From Pseudomonas bijieensis (GTDB taxonomy: Bacteria > Pseudomonadota > Gammaproteobacteria > Pseudomonadales > Pseudomonadaceae), in NCBI RefSeq assembly GCF_013347965.1, contig NZ_CP048810.1, forward strand, positions 2,356,001 to 2,420,000: a stretch of 64,000 bases of DNA, given 5' to 3'. The translations under genes and the position numbers were made by a program. Of this stretch, positions 27,182 through 37,297 are shown piece after piece. Under the pieces are notes generated by a model that was given only the letters and a program-made list of their open reading frames with translations, was not told the DNA's origin and made no database searches. Each line of letters begins with the position of its first letter. The stretch's first letter is position 1.

Positions 27182-27928
27182 TCAACGCGCTCGCCACTCC
27201 CCCAAACGCCCCCGCAAACGGGCCGCGCACTGGCTGTGTAACTGGCTGACCCGCGATTCGCTGACCCCCAGGACCTCACCGATTTCCTTGAGGTTCAGCT
27301 CTTCGTCGTAGTACAGCGCCAAGACCAGTCGCTCACGCTCCGGCAAATTGGCAATCGCATCCGCCAGCGCGCTCTGGAAACGTTCATCTTCCAGGTCACG
27401 CGATGGCTCCATGTGAGCACTCGCGCCATCCTCGTGCAGTCCCTCGTGTTCACCACCGTCCTGCAACAGGTCGTCGAAACTGAACAGGCGGCTGCCCAAG
27501 GTATCGTTCAAAATCCCGTAATAATCATCGAGACTCAACTGGAGTTCGGCCGCAACCTCGTGATCTTTAGCGTCACGCCCGGTTTTAGCTTCAATTGCCC
27601 GAATTGCATCGCTGACCATGCGGGTATTGCGGTGCACCGAGCGTGGCGCCCAATCGCCCTTGCGGACTTCATCGAGCATGGCCCCGCGAATGCGAATACC
27701 GGCATACGTCTCGAAACTGGCGCCCTTGCTCGCGTCGTATTTGTTCGACACTTCGAGCAGGCCGATCATGCCCGCCTGGATCAAGTCTTCGACCTGGACA
27801 CTGGCCGGCAACCGCGCCAGCAAGTGGTAGGCGATACGCTTGACCAGTGGCGCGTAACGCTCGATCAATTCGTACTGGGCGTCCCGTGCCGATTTTTTGT
27901 AGAGATGGTTGTAACCGCTGGCTGTCAT
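27182..27928 (-). CDS. fliA: Flagellar sigma factor FliA (sigma-28)
   Basis: The 248-residue sigma factor has region 2 (LVKRIAYHLLARLP...DLIQAGMIGLLEVSNKYD) and region 4 with its helix-turn-helix (LNLKEIGEVLGVSESRVSQLHSQ). It directs late genes such as fliC and, by the promoters visible here, fliST. It is held by the anti-sigma factor FlgM, not encoded in this window. Its start overlaps the fleN stop (ATGA). Confidence 0.95.
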   Translation of the reverse strand: MTASGYNHLYKKSARDAQYELIERYAPLVKRIAYHLLARLPASVQVEDLIQAGMIGLLEVSNKYDASKGASFETYAGIRIRGAMLDEVRKGDWAPRSVHRNTRMVSDAIRAIEAKTGRDAKDHEVAAELQLSLDDYYGILNDTLGSRLFSFDDLLQDGGEHEGLHEDGASAHMEPSRDLEDERFQSALADAIANLPERERLVLALYYDEELNLKEIGEVLGVSESRVSQLHSQCAARLRGRLGEWRAR

Positions 27929-28755
27929 AGCACGGGCCCTGCTGTTTGTTGCACAAGACGCTCGACGAAAAATTCCAGATGCCCGCGCGGGTTGGCCGGC
28001 AACGGCCAGGTATCGACCTTCTGGGCGATCGCCTTGAACGCCAGCGCGCATTTGGAACGTGGAAAGGCTTCATAAACGGCACGTTGCTTCTGGACGGCCT
28101 TGCGTACGCTTTCGTCGTAGGGCACGGCGCCGACGTATTGTAGGGCGACGTCCAGGAAGCGATCCGTGACCTTTGTCAACTTGGCGAACAGGTTGCGGCC
28201 CTCCTGCGGGCTCTGGGCCATGTTGGCCAGGACGCGGAAGCGATTCATGCCATAGTCGCGGTTCAGCAGCTTGATCAAGGCATAGGCGTCGGTGATGGAC
28301 GTCGGTTCGTCGCAGACCACCAGCAACACTTCCTGGGCCGCGCGTACGAAACTGACGACCGAGTCGCCGATACCGGCCGCGGTGTCGATCACCAGCACAT
28401 CGAGGTTGTCGCCGATGTCGCTGAAAGCCTGGATCAGGCCGGCGTGCTGGGCCGGGGTCAGGTGAACCATGCTCTGGGTGCCGGAGGCAGCCGGCACGAT
28501 GCGAATCCCGCCTGGCCCCTGCAACAGCACGTCGCGCAATTCGCAACGGCCTTCGATCACGTCCGCCAGGGTGCGTTTGGGTGTAAGCCCCAAGAGCACG
28601 TCGACGTTCGCCAGGCCCAGGTCGGCGTCCAGCAGCATGACCCGTCGGCCAAGCTCTGCCAGAGCCAGGGACAAGTTCACTGACACGTTAGTCTTCCCGA
28701 CGCCACCTTTGCCGCCGGTCACCGCGATCACCTGTACGGGATGCATGCTGCCCAT
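27925..28755 (-). CDS. fleN: Flagellar number regulator FleN (FlhG)
   Basis: The 276-residue MinD/ParA-type ATPase has Walker A TGGKGGVGKTN near residue 14, LLDADLGLANVDVLLG and VLVIDTAAGIGDSVV. FleN binds FleQ and restrains its activity so the cell keeps its normal flagellar number. It stands between flhF and fliA, the standard order. The first of two close in-frame ATG codons is used. Confidence 0.95.
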   Translation of the reverse strand: MGSMHPVQVIAVTGGKGGVGKTNVSVNLSLALAELGRRVMLLDADLGLANVDVLLGLTPKRTLADVIEGRCELRDVLLQGPGGIRIVPAASGTQSMVHLTPAQHAGLIQAFSDIGDNLDVLVIDTAAGIGDSVVSFVRAAQEVLLVVCDEPTSITDAYALIKLLNRDYGMNRFRVLANMAQSPQEGRNLFAKLTKVTDRFLDVALQYVGAVPYDESVRKAVQKQRAVYEAFPRSKCALAFKAIAQKVDTWPLPANPRGHLEFFVERLVQQTAGPVL

Positions 28756-28871
28756 GTTCGTTCTTTACCTTGTCTTACTTAGACGGAGGCCACATTACTG
28801 GCTGCGCGTTCGCATACGGAACAATGCATGGCAGACCATCGATGTAGGTACAAAAAATATTCATGATTACC

Positions 28872-30221
28872 TCAGCCAACCTGCTTGGTCGGGCTGTGGT
28901 AGATATCAGCGAACATATCAGCCATGGCTTCTTCGCTGGGTTCTTCCTGCATTTGCACACTCACGGCACGGCTGACCAGTTGATGACGGCGCGGCAGATG
29001 CAAATCATCCGGGATCCGCGGCCCGTCGGTCAGGTAGGCCACCGGTAGTTCATGACCGATCGCCAGGCTCAACACCTCGCCCAGGCTTGCCGTTTCGTCC
29101 AGCTTAGTCAGGATGCAGCCGGCCAGCCCGCAGCGTTTGTAGCTGTGGTATGCGGCGGTTAGAACCTGTTTCTGGCTGGTGGTTGCCAACACGAGATAAT
29201 TTTTTGACTTGATGCCGCGTCCGGCCAGGCTTTCGAGCTGCATGCGCAGGGCCGGATCGCTGGCTTGCAGGCCGGCGGTATCGATCAGTACGACGCGCTT
29301 GCGCAGCAACGGTTCCAATGCCTGGGCCAGGGACTGGCCCGGATCCACATGGGTCACCGACACGTTGAGGATCCGTCCCAGGGTCTTGAGTTGCTCCTGG
29401 GCACCGATGCGGAAACTGTCCATGCTCACCAGGGCGATGCTCTGGGCGCCGTACTTGAGTACGTAGCGGGCGGCGAGCTTGGCCAGGGTGGTGGTCTTGC
29501 CCATGCCGGCAGGACCGACCATGGCAATCACCCCGCCCTCTTCCAGCGGCTCGACTTCCGGCGTGGCAATCATCCGCGCCAGGTGCGCCAGCAACATGCG
29601 CCAGGCCTGGCGAGGTTCTTCGATACCATTGATCAATGCCAGCAGGTCCCGGGACAACGGACCGGACAGGCCGATGCGTTGCAGGCGACGCCACAGGTTG
29701 GCCTGGGCCGGACGGCTGCCTTGCAACTGGTTCCAGGCCAGGGAGCCGAGCTGGACTTCCATCAGCTCGCGCAGGCTGTTGAGCTCGAAGCGCATCGAGT
29801 CCAGGGCGCGCGGATCGACCCCACGGGCAGGCGCGGCGGGTGCCGGCTCTGGACGACGCGGTTCGGCCTGGGCCTGCTCGATCAGCGGCTCGGCAGCGGT
29901 CAACGGCAAGCCGGCGGTCAGTGGCTGACCGGCGAACAATTGACGATTGGTGCCCGCGGCACCCTCGCCTTCGCTGCTACGCAGGCTCAGTTCGGCCTGG
30001 GCGCTGGCGATGCGCGATTGGGTCTTGCGCAGCTCATCTTCGAGTTCCATGTTCGGAACCCGCGGGGCCAGCGCAGACAGTTTGTAATCCAGGGCCGCCG
30101 TCAGCTCGACACCGCCGGCGATACGACGGTTGCCAATGATGGCTGCTTCAGCGCCCAGCTCGTCACGAACCAGTTTCATGGCCTGACGCATGTCGGCGGC
30201 GAAAAAACGCTTCACTTGCAT
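28872..30221 (-). CDS. flhF: Flagellar placement GTPase FlhF
   Basis: The 449-residue SRP-type GTPase has a basic N-terminus (MQVKRFFAADMRQAMKLVRDELG), a variable B region, and the NG domain with G1 MVGPAGMGKTTTLAKLAA, VLIDTAGLQASD and TKLDETASLG. It marks the pole where the flagellum is assembled. It lies 12 bases after flhA and is probably in the same transcript. Confidence 0.95.
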   Translation of the reverse strand: MQVKRFFAADMRQAMKLVRDELGAEAAIIGNRRIAGGVELTAALDYKLSALAPRVPNMELEDELRKTQSRIASAQAELSLRSSEGEGAAGTNRQLFAGQPLTAGLPLTAAEPLIEQAQAEPRRPEPAPAAPARGVDPRALDSMRFELNSLRELMEVQLGSLAWNQLQGSRPAQANLWRRLQRIGLSGPLSRDLLALINGIEEPRQAWRMLLAHLARMIATPEVEPLEEGGVIAMVGPAGMGKTTTLAKLAARYVLKYGAQSIALVSMDSFRIGAQEQLKTLGRILNVSVTHVDPGQSLAQALEPLLRKRVVLIDTAGLQASDPALRMQLESLAGRGIKSKNYLVLATTSQKQVLTAAYHSYKRCGLAGCILTKLDETASLGEVLSLAIGHELPVAYLTDGPRIPDDLHLPRRHQLVSRAVSVQMQEEPSEEAMADMFADIYHSPTKQVG

Positions 30222-30232
30222 AAACCACTACC

Positions 30233-32362
30233 TCAGCCGTTGGGCCCTACTGTCGCAACGATGGTCACTTGCTTGTTGTCCGGTATTTCCTGGTACGCCA
30301 GCACATGCAGCCCCGGGACCGCGAGGCGCCCGAATCGCGAGAGCATCGCGCGAATCGGACCGGCCACCAGCAGGATCACCGGCTGGCCTTGCATCTCTTG
30401 CCGCTGGGCTGCTTCGATCAGCGAACGCTGCAGCTTCTCGGCCATACTTGGCTCCAGCAGGACACCCTCTTCCGAGCCTTGCCCTGCCTTCTGCAGACTA
30501 TTGAGCAATATCTGTTCCAACCTTGGTTCCAGAGTGATCACAGGCAGCTCGGACTCAGTGCCTACAATGCTTTGGACGATTGCGCGGGACACGCCGACCC
30601 GAACAGCTGCCACCAAGGCGGCGGTATCTTGACTCTTGGAAGCGTTGTTGGCGATAGCTTCGGCAATACTGCGTATGTCGCGCACAGGCACTTGTTCGGC
30701 CAACAGCGCCTGCAGCACCTTGAGCAACTGCGACAACGAAACCACACCCGGCACCAGCTCTTCGGCCAGCTTCGGCGAGCCTTTTGCCAGTACTTGCAGG
30801 AGCTGCTGGACTTCTTCGTGGCCGATCAGCTCGCTGGAGTGCTTGTACAGAATCTGATTCAAGTGGGTCGCCACCACCGTACTGGCGTCTACGACGGTAT
30901 AGCCGAGAGACTGGGCCTGGGCCCGCTGGCTGATTTCGATCCACACCGCTTCCAGGCCGAAAGCCGGATCCTTGGCGGTGATGCCGTTGAGGCTGCCGTA
31001 GACCTGTCCGGGGTTGATCGCCAGTTCGCGGTCGGGGTAGATCTCGGCTTCGGCCAGGATCACCCCCATCAAGGTCAGGCGATAAGCGCTCGGCGCCAGG
31101 TCGAGGTTGTCGCGGATATGCACGGTGGGCATCAGGAAGCCCAGGTCCTGGGAGAGCTTCTTGCGCACCCCCTTGATCCGCGCCAGCAATTGCCCCCCCT
31201 GGTTGCGATCGACCAAAGGAATCAGGCGATAGCCGACTTCCAGGCCGATCATGTCGATCGGGGTCACGTCATCCCAGCCCAGTTCCTTGGTTTCCATGGC
31301 GCGAGCCGGCGACGGCAGCAGTTCCTGCTGGCGCTTGACCTCTTGCAGGGCCTGGACTTTCTGCACGTTCTGCTTCTTCCAGAACAGGTAGGCGCCACCG
31401 GCCGCCAGGGCAGCCATGGTCAGAAAGGAAAAGTGCGGCATGCCAGGCACCAGGCCCATCACCGCCATCAGGCCGGCAGCAACGGCCAGGGCCTTGGGCG
31501 AGGCGAACATTTGCCGGCCGATCTGCTTGCCCATGTCTTCGGAGCCCGAAGCACGGGTCACCATGATCGCGGCCGCTGTGGATAACAACAGTGATGGCAA
31601 TTGCGCCACCAAACCGTCACCGATGGTCAACAAGGCGTAAACCCTGCCAGCGTCGCCGAAGGTCATGTCGTGCTGGAAGATACCGACGGCCATGCCGCCG
31701 ATCAGGTTGATGAACAGAATCAGCAGGCCGGCGATGGCGTCACCGCGCACGAACTTGCTGGCACCGTCCATGGAACCGTAGAACTCGGCTTCCTGGGCCA
31801 CTTCCAGGCGACGCAGCTTGGCCTGGCTCTGGTCGATCAGGCCGGCGTTGAGATCGGCGTCGATCGCCATCTGCTTGCCCGGCATCGCATCGAGGGTGAA
31901 ACGCGCGCTCACCTCGGAAATCCGCCCGGCGCCCTTGGTCACCACGACGAAGTTGATGATCATCAAGATGGCGAAGACCACGATACCGACCACGTAGTTA
32001 CCGCCGATCACCACCTCACCGAAGGCCTGGATCACCTTACCGGCGGCAGCGTGCCCGTCCTGGCCGTGGAGCATGACCACCCGGGTGGACGCCACGTTCA
32101 GCGCCAGGCGCAACAGCGTGGCCACCAGCAGGATGGTCGGGAATACGGCGAAATCCAGCGGCCGCAGGGCGTATACGCACACCAGCAGCACGACAATCGA
32201 CAGGGCGATGTTGAACGTGAAAAACACGTCCAGCAGGAACGGTGGTACCGGCAGCATCATCATGGCGAGCATGACCAGCAGCAACAGCGGCACGCCCAGA
32301 TTACCCCGGCTGAGGTCTACGACATTGCTGCGCGCGGTGCTGAGTAACTGAGAGCGATCCAC
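30233..32362 (-). CDS. flhA: Flagellar export gate protein FlhA
   Basis: The 709-residue protein has eight N-terminal membrane helices with the FHIPEP-family signature (RISEVSARFTLDAMPGKQMAIDADLNAG) and a large cytoplasmic domain that docks chaperone-substrate complexes. The start is a GTG (VDRSQLLSTARSN, 32360-32362) with a GGGGAA site just upstream. A much longer in-frame reading exists but lacks family similarity. A sigma-54 site lies about 63-76 bases upstream. Confidence 0.95.
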   Translation of the reverse strand: MDRSQLLSTARSNVVDLSRGNLGVPLLLLVMLAMMMLPVPPFLLDVFFTFNIALSIVVLLVCVYALRPLDFAVFPTILLVATLLRLALNVASTRVVMLHGQDGHAAAGKVIQAFGEVVIGGNYVVGIVVFAILMIINFVVVTKGAGRISEVSARFTLDAMPGKQMAIDADLNAGLIDQSQAKLRRLEVAQEAEFYGSMDGASKFVRGDAIAGLLILFINLIGGMAVGIFQHDMTFGDAGRVYALLTIGDGLVAQLPSLLLSTAAAIMVTRASGSEDMGKQIGRQMFASPKALAVAAGLMAVMGLVPGMPHFSFLTMAALAAGGAYLFWKKQNVQKVQALQEVKRQQELLPSPARAMETKELGWDDVTPIDMIGLEVGYRLIPLVDRNQGGQLLARIKGVRKKLSQDLGFLMPTVHIRDNLDLAPSAYRLTLMGVILAEAEIYPDRELAINPGQVYGSLNGITAKDPAFGLEAVWIEISQRAQAQSLGYTVVDASTVVATHLNQILYKHSSELIGHEEVQQLLQVLAKGSPKLAEELVPGVVSLSQLLKVLQALLAEQVPVRDIRSIAEAIANNASKSQDTAALVAAVRVGVSRAIVQSIVGTESELPVITLEPRLEQILLNSLQKAGQGSEEGVLLEPSMAEKLQRSLIEAAQRQEMQGQPVILLVAGPIRAMLSRFGRLAVPGLHVLAYQEIPDNKQVTIVATVGPNG

Positions 32363-32424
32363 CAATATTCCCCGTTCCTGTGAAGCAAACTTTTGACGCC
32401 CTGGACGGGCGCAGACGGGGTATT

Positions 32425-32438
32425 GCAAGAAGCCTTCC
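32425..32438 (-). promoter_or_regulatory. Sigma-54 promoter of flhA
   Basis: On the minus strand GGAAGGCTTCTTGC gives GG-N10-GC with a TTGC -12 box, ending 63 bases before the flhA GTG. The -24 box departs from GGCAC, so it is weaker than the fleSR site. Confidence 0.65.
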
Positions 32439-32496
32439 AACTTGCAGTCAAGATTCGCAACGGCGTGCATTCATTCGGCGCGATGCACCCGGTGAA

Positions 32497-33180
32497 TCAC
32501 TGCGCTGTAAGTATTTGCGCCGGTGTGATTGGGCCAAAATTCAATTTCCAGCCCCTGACGTAACGCGCGCCCCGGAACATTTGCACACCATCGACTTCAA
32601 CCTGGTCTTGATTGGCGTACATGAACACCACCATCGAAGAAGGCGCCTTGACGTCGGCCAAGGGCTCTTCAGGCGCGTTGATCTGGTGGCCCTCCATCAC
32701 ATTGAGCGCCCATTGAAACTGGATGATCGGAAGATCCGCGATCGTGATGATCTGCTTGGGATCCTCCCACCGAAAATCCGTGCGCGCGGCAAGCCTCAAT
32801 TTCCCATCAAGGATCTGGAAAATCGGCTTGTGATAACGCCGCTCCAGCCCCCCACTCGACCATCCATCGAAATAACTATCAGGGTGGGTGAAGATACGGA
32901 ACAGCGCCTCGTTATTACCGATCTTGCCGGCCTGACCAGCGAAGTAATCGTAGGAAATGTGATAAGCCAGGCCCTCCAATTCAGGCCGAATGGCATTGAC
33001 CTCACCCTCCAGGTAATTGGGCACATACTTGTTCGCCGCGTCCCTGAAGCGCGCAAACTCGAGCATCAGGTCAAACGTGAACGCACAAGCGATGGCTCGT
33101 TCACCGGCATTGGCCTCGACCGCCCCTGACACGAAGTTCAGTTCCATGCCGCCGAGTTTTTTGTATTCGCGCATTGTCAT
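32497..33180 (-). CDS. Unknown protein inserted between flhB and flhA
   Basis: The 227-residue protein is not recognised. It has no signal peptide, membrane helix or repeat. It is rich in aromatic residues (HISYDYFAGQ, PDSYFDGWSSGGLERRYHKPIFQI) and ends RGWKLNFGPITPAQILTAQ, suggesting a soluble globular fold. An AGGGG ribosome site precedes the ATG giving MTMREYKKLGG. Its base composition looks lower in GC than the flanking flagellar genes. It lies downstream of flhB on the same strand with 179 bases between. Position is the only hint of a flagellar link; it may be a cargo gene. Confidence 0.7.
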   Translation of the reverse strand: MTMREYKKLGGMELNFVSGAVEANAGERAIACAFTFDLMLEFARFRDAANKYVPNYLEGEVNAIRPELEGLAYHISYDYFAGQAGKIGNNEALFRIFTHPDSYFDGWSSGGLERRYHKPIFQILDGKLRLAARTDFRWEDPKQIITIADLPIIQFQWALNVMEGHQINAPEEPLADVKAPSSMVVFMYANQDQVEVDGVQMFRGARYVRGWKLNFGPITPAQILTAQ

Positions 33181-33359
33181 GGCACACCCCTGGATTGAGT
33201 AGTCATCCAGAAGCATTACATTGCCATGGGAAGCGGCTGTCTACTGTCAGGACTGACAGGTACCGGGGATACCTGACGCCTATCGCAGGCCGTAGTACAG
33301 ACCTTCCAAGCCGATCCAGGCACTCAATCGACGCCAATGTTTCTCTGCGCCAGCGTGAC

Positions 33360-34496
33360 TCAGGAATCGCGCCGCAAATCCGGCGGAATCGGCAAGTCCT
33401 TGAGCGGCTCTGGACGCTTGCCTTTACCCGCGCGGTGCTGGCGGATCTGGTAGACATACGCCAGCACCTGGGCCACAGCCAGGTACAAGCCTCCAGGGAT
33501 TTCCTGGTCGAGTTCGGTGGAGTAGTAGATCGACCGCGCCAACGCCGGGGATTCGAGCAGCATCACCTCGTTAGCCACGGCGATTTCACGAATCTTCAGC
33601 GCCAGGAAATCACTGCCCTTGGCCAGCAACACGGGGGCGTTGCCTTTTTCGGGGTCGTACTTGAGGGCGACGGCGTAGTGGGTCGGGTTGGTGATGACCA
33701 CATCGGCATCGGGAATTGCCGCCATCATCCGCCGCTGGGAGACCTCGCGCTGCAACTGCCGGATCCGCTGCTTGACCTCCGGCTTGCCTTCCGAGTCCTT
33801 GTGCTCGTCGCGCACTTCCTGCTTGGTCATCATCAGCTTCTGCTTGCTCTGATACAGCTGGATCGGCACGTCGATGGCGGCGATCAGGATCAGGCCGCAA
33901 GCCATCCACAACGTGCTCCAGCCCACCAACTGCACGCTGTGGATAATCGCCTGCTCCAGCGGTTCGTGAGCAATGCGCAGCAGATCGTCGATATCGGCCT
34001 GCAACACTGTCAGCGCGACAAACAAGACCAGCAGGAACTTCCCGAAAGCCTTGAGCAACTCCATCAGCGCCGAGGTAGAAAACATGCGCTTGAGGCCTGC
34101 GGCCGGGTTCATTCGACTGAATTTGGGGGCCAGGCTACCGGCGGCGAACAACCAGCCGCCCAGTGAAATCGGGCCAATCACGGCGGCCAGCAGCAAACAG
34201 ATCAGCACCGGCTGCACCGCCAGGATCGCGATCTTGCCCGAGTGCAGCAGATGCTGGGACATGGCGCCCGGGGAGAGCAGCACCTCACGGGGCAGGGAGA
34301 AATTCAGGCGCATGATTTCCAGCAGGTCCAGGGCCAACCCACCGCCATAGACCAGTAACCCGCCCGCCCCGGCCAGCATCACCGCCAGCGTGTTAAGTTC
34401 CTTGGACCGGGCAGTCTCACCCTTTTCCCGGGATTCGCGCAGGCGCTTTTCCGTGGGGTCTTCTGTCTTGTCCTGACCACTCTCGCTCTCGGCCAT
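33360..34496 (-). CDS. flhB: Flagellar export switch protein FlhB
   Basis: The 378-residue protein has a charged N-terminus, four membrane helices and a cytoplasmic tail with the self-cleavage motif NPTH at residues 270-273 (ITNPTHYAVALKYDP). Cleavage after Asn lets the export gate switch from rod/hook to filament substrates when FliK signals. The gene starts 3 bases after the fliR stop. Confidence 0.95.
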   Translation of the reverse strand: MAESESGQDKTEDPTEKRLRESREKGETARSKELNTLAVMLAGAGGLLVYGGGLALDLLEIMRLNFSLPREVLLSPGAMSQHLLHSGKIAILAVQPVLICLLLAAVIGPISLGGWLFAAGSLAPKFSRMNPAAGLKRMFSTSALMELLKAFGKFLLVLFVALTVLQADIDDLLRIAHEPLEQAIIHSVQLVGWSTLWMACGLILIAAIDVPIQLYQSKQKLMMTKQEVRDEHKDSEGKPEVKQRIRQLQREVSQRRMMAAIPDADVVITNPTHYAVALKYDPEKGNAPVLLAKGSDFLALKIREIAVANEVMLLESPALARSIYYSTELDQEIPGGLYLAVAQVLAYVYQIRQHRAGKGKRPEPLKDLPIPPDLRRDS

Positions 34497-34499
34497 GGT

Positions 34500-35282
34500 T
34501 CAGCGTGCCTGCGCCATGTCGCGTAAAAGCTGCAAGGCCTGGGTGGCCAGCGGCTGATACTGGTTGAGGATATCCCCCAGGCTGACCCAGAAAATCACCA
34601 TGCCCAGCACGAGGGTCAGCGGAAAGCCGATGGAGAAAATATTCAATTGCGGTGCCGCCCGGGTCATCACGCCAAAGGCGATGTTGACCACCAGCAACGC
34701 GGTGATCGCCGGCAATACCAGCACCATCGCCGCGCCCAGGACCCAGCCGAGCTTGCCGGCGATTTCCCAGAAATGATTGATCAGGAACGCATTGCCCACC
34801 GGCATGGTGGTAAAGCTCTCGGTCAAGACCTCGAAGACCACCAGATGCCCATTCATGGCGAGGAACAACAGGGTCACCAGCATCGTCAGGAACTGACCGA
34901 TCACTGCCGTCGTCACGCCATTGGTGGGGTCGACCATGGACGCGAAGGCCATGCCCATCTGGATCGAAATGATTTGCCCAGCCACCACGAAGGCCTGGAA
35001 GAACAGCTGTAGCGAGAAGCCCATCAAGGCGCCGATGAGAATTTGCTCGGCCACCAGCATCAGTGCACTGAGGTCCAGGGCATGGACCGGCGGCATCGGC
35101 GGGAGCCCGGGCGCGATGACAACCGTGATCGCCAGGGCGAAATACAGGCGCACGCGCCGGGGCACAAGGGTCGTGCCGAAGACCGGCATGCTCATCAGCA
35201 CCGCGGTGACGCGAAACAGCGGCAGGATGAACGATGCCACCCAGGAACTGATCTGAGTGTCCGTCAGCTCGAGCATCGACAT
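34500..35282 (-). CDS. fliR: Flagellar export gate protein FliR
   Basis: The 260-residue protein has about six hydrophobic helices and the family N-terminal patterns FRVTAVLMSMPVFG and VRLYFALAITVVIAPGLP. It is part of the FliPQR core channel. It follows fliQ by 4 bases. Confidence 0.94.
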   Translation of the reverse strand: MSMLELTDTQISSWVASFILPLFRVTAVLMSMPVFGTTLVPRRVRLYFALAITVVIAPGLPPMPPVHALDLSALMLVAEQILIGALMGFSLQLFFQAFVVAGQIISIQMGMAFASMVDPTNGVTTAVIGQFLTMLVTLLFLAMNGHLVVFEVLTESFTTMPVGNAFLINHFWEIAGKLGWVLGAAMVLVLPAITALLVVNIAFGVMTRAAPQLNIFSIGFPLTLVLGMVIFWVSLGDILNQYQPLATQALQLLRDMAQAR

Positions 35283-35286
35283 GCGG

Positions 35287-35556
35287 TCAGCCGATCAACT
35301 GCGGAATACTGCCGTACAACTGCAGGATGTATTCCATGAAGGTTTGTACCATCCAGGGGCCGGCGACGATCAGCGTCACCAGCATCACCAACAGGCGTGG
35401 CAGGAAGCTCAAGGTCTGTTCGTTGATCTGGGTCGCGGCCTGGAACATCGCCACCAGCAACCCGACCAGGAGGCTGGGGATCACCAGGATGGCAACCATC
35501 ATGGTCGTCAACCAGAGCGCTTCACGGAACAGGTCTACCGCTACTTCAGGCGTCAT
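35287..35556 (-). CDS. fliQ: Flagellar export gate protein FliQ
   Basis: The 89-residue protein has two membrane helices and the family pattern ALWLTTMMVAILVIPSLLVGLLVAMFQAATQINEQTL. It is part of the FliPQR channel and follows fliP closely. Confidence 0.94.
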   Translation of the reverse strand: MTPEVAVDLFREALWLTTMMVAILVIPSLLVGLLVAMFQAATQINEQTLSFLPRLLVMLVTLIVAGPWMVQTFMEYILQLYGSIPQLIG

Positions 35557-35579
35557 ATCGTCCTACCCGCACAAAAGGC

Positions 35580-36329
35580 CTAAACACCGCCGAAACTGCC
35601 CGCCAGGGTACCGATGATCAACGCCCAGCCATCCACCAGCACAAACAGCATGATCTTGAACGGCAGGGAAATGATCAGCGGCGAGAGCATCATCATGCCC
35701 ATGGCCATCAGTACGCTGGCGACCACCAGGTCGATGATCAGGAACGGGATGAAAATCATGAAGCCGATCTGGAAAGCGGTCTTGAGCTCGGAGGTCACGA
35801 ACGCCGGCACCAGGATGGTCAATGGCGCCTGATCGGCACTGGGGATATCGGTGCGCTTGGACAGGCGCATGAACAGCTCCAGGTCGCTGCTGCGAGTCTG
35901 GGCCAGCATGAAATCCTTGATCGGCACTTCAGCCTTGGCCACGGCATCCTGAGCAGTGATTTTTTCCGCCAGGTAGGGTTGCAGCGCATCCTGGTTCACC
36001 CGGTCGAACACCGGCGCCATGATGAACATGGTCAGGAACAGCGCCATGCCAGTGAGGATCTGGTTCGAGGGGGTCTGTTGCAGGCCCAGGGCCTGGCGCA
36101 GGATCGAAAAGACAATGATGATCCGGGTGAAACTGGTCATCAGCATGACGAACGCCGGGATGAAACTCAGCGCGGTCATGATCAGCAGGATCTGCAGGCT
36201 GACCGAGTATTCCTGGGCCCCTTCGGCGTTGGTTCCGAGGGTGATCGCCGGAATCGACAGTGGATCGGCGGCAAACGCCAACGGTGCGGCCAGCATCAGG
36301 GCCAATGCCAACAGAATGCGCAACGGCAT
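35580..36329 (-). CDS. fliP: Flagellar export gate protein FliP
   Basis: The 249-residue protein has a cleavable signal sequence (to about AFAAD) and four later helices with the signatures [21 protein letters not shown] and [20 protein letters not shown]. It nucleates the export gate. Its ATG overlaps the fliO stop by one base. Confidence 0.95.
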   Translation of the reverse strand: MPLRILLALALMLAAPLAFAADPLSIPAITLGTNAEGAQEYSVSLQILLIMTALSFIPAFVMLMTSFTRIIIVFSILRQALGLQQTPSNQILTGMALFLTMFIMAPVFDRVNQDALQPYLAEKITAQDAVAKAEVPIKDFMLAQTRSSDLELFMRLSKRTDIPSADQAPLTILVPAFVTSELKTAFQIGFMIFIPFLIIDLVVASVLMAMGMMMLSPLIISLPFKIMLFVLVDGWALIIGTLAGSFGGV

Positions 36330-36766
36330 TACTTTTTATCCTTCTGGTCTTTACCCAACAGTTCCATGAGGCGCTGGGCAAACTCGGGACTTGCCTGCTC
36401 GGCGGAGGGCACCTGCACCGGCTCCTTGAGGACATGCAAGGCGGTAATGGTGCCCGGGCTCAGGCCTAGGAGAATCTGCTCGTTGCCGACCTGCACCAGC
36501 ACCAGCCGGTCCCGCGGACCGAGCGCGCGGGAGCCGATGATGTCGATGACCTGGCCTTTGCCGGCTGGCCCGGCCTGCTGCACCCGACGCAGCATCCAGG
36601 CGAGGAAGAAGATCAAGCCCAGCACCAGCAGCAAACCCAGCACCAGCTGTGCCAGTTGCCCGGCCACGCCACTGCCGGCAGCCGGCGCAGCGGCGGCCGT
36701 GGCAACCGGTTCGGCCGCCAGCACGCTCAATGGCAGCATCGCGGCGGCTGCGAAGAAACCTTTCAC
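36329..36766 (-). CDS. fliO: Flagellar assembly protein FliO
   Basis: The 145-residue protein has a signal-like N-terminus, one membrane helix ([21 protein letters not shown]) and a cytoplasmic tail ([30 protein letters not shown]) of the FliO/FliZ type. It assists FliP assembly and abuts fliN. Confidence 0.92.
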   Translation of the reverse strand: MKGFFAAAAMLPLSVLAAEPVATAAAAPAAGSGVAGQLAQLVLGLLLVLGLIFFLAWMLRRVQQAGPAGKGQVIDIIGSRALGPRDRLVLVQVGNEQILLGLSPGTITALHVLKEPVQVPSAEQASPEFAQRLMELLGKDQKDKK

Positions 36767-37225
36767 TCAGCGCAGCTTCTTGATGCGTTCGCTCGGACTG
36801 ATCACGTCCGTCAGGCGAATGCCGAACTTCTCGTTGACCACCACCACTTCGCCATGGGCGATCAAGGTACCGTTGACCAGCACGTCGAGTGGTTCGCCGG
36901 CCAGGCGGTCCAGCTCGATCACCGAGCCCTGGTTGAGCTGCAGCAGGTTGCGGATGTTGATGTCGGTGCTGCCCACTTCCATGGAAATCGACACCGGGAT
37001 ATCGAGGATCACATCCAGGTTCGGGCCATCGAGCGTTACCGGCTCATGACTCTTCGGCACGCTGCCAAATTCTTCCATCTGCAGGCGGCTGGACGCATGA
37101 GCGCCACTGTCGGCCGCCAGCAAGGCGTCGATGTCGGCTTGCCCGGCATCACCGGTTTCTTCCAGGGCTGCGGCCCATTCGTCGGCAAGCGCCTGGTCAT
37201 CCTGGGTATTCATATCGTCAGCCAT
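36767..37225 (-). CDS. fliN: Motor switch protein FliN
   Basis: The 152-residue protein has an acidic N-terminal segment with a QADIDALL motif (residues 29-36) and a C-terminal SpoA domain (LDVILDIPVSISMEVGSTDINI...LIAHGEVVVVNEKFGIRLTDVI). It completes the C-ring with FliG and FliM. Of two tandem ATGs the second has a GAGGA site at proper spacing and is used. Confidence 0.94.
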   Translation of the reverse strand: MADDMNTQDDQALADEWAAALEETGDAGQADIDALLAADSGAHASSRLQMEEFGSVPKSHEPVTLDGPNLDVILDIPVSISMEVGSTDINIRNLLQLNQGSVIELDRLAGEPLDVLVNGTLIAHGEVVVVNEKFGIRLTDVISPSERIKKLR

Positions 37226-37297
37226 CATTTGTCCTCGGCGGGCAAAAATCAGTTAAAAACGTAAAATCCGTTACAAACTCAAGGGGTTCGACCCCGC

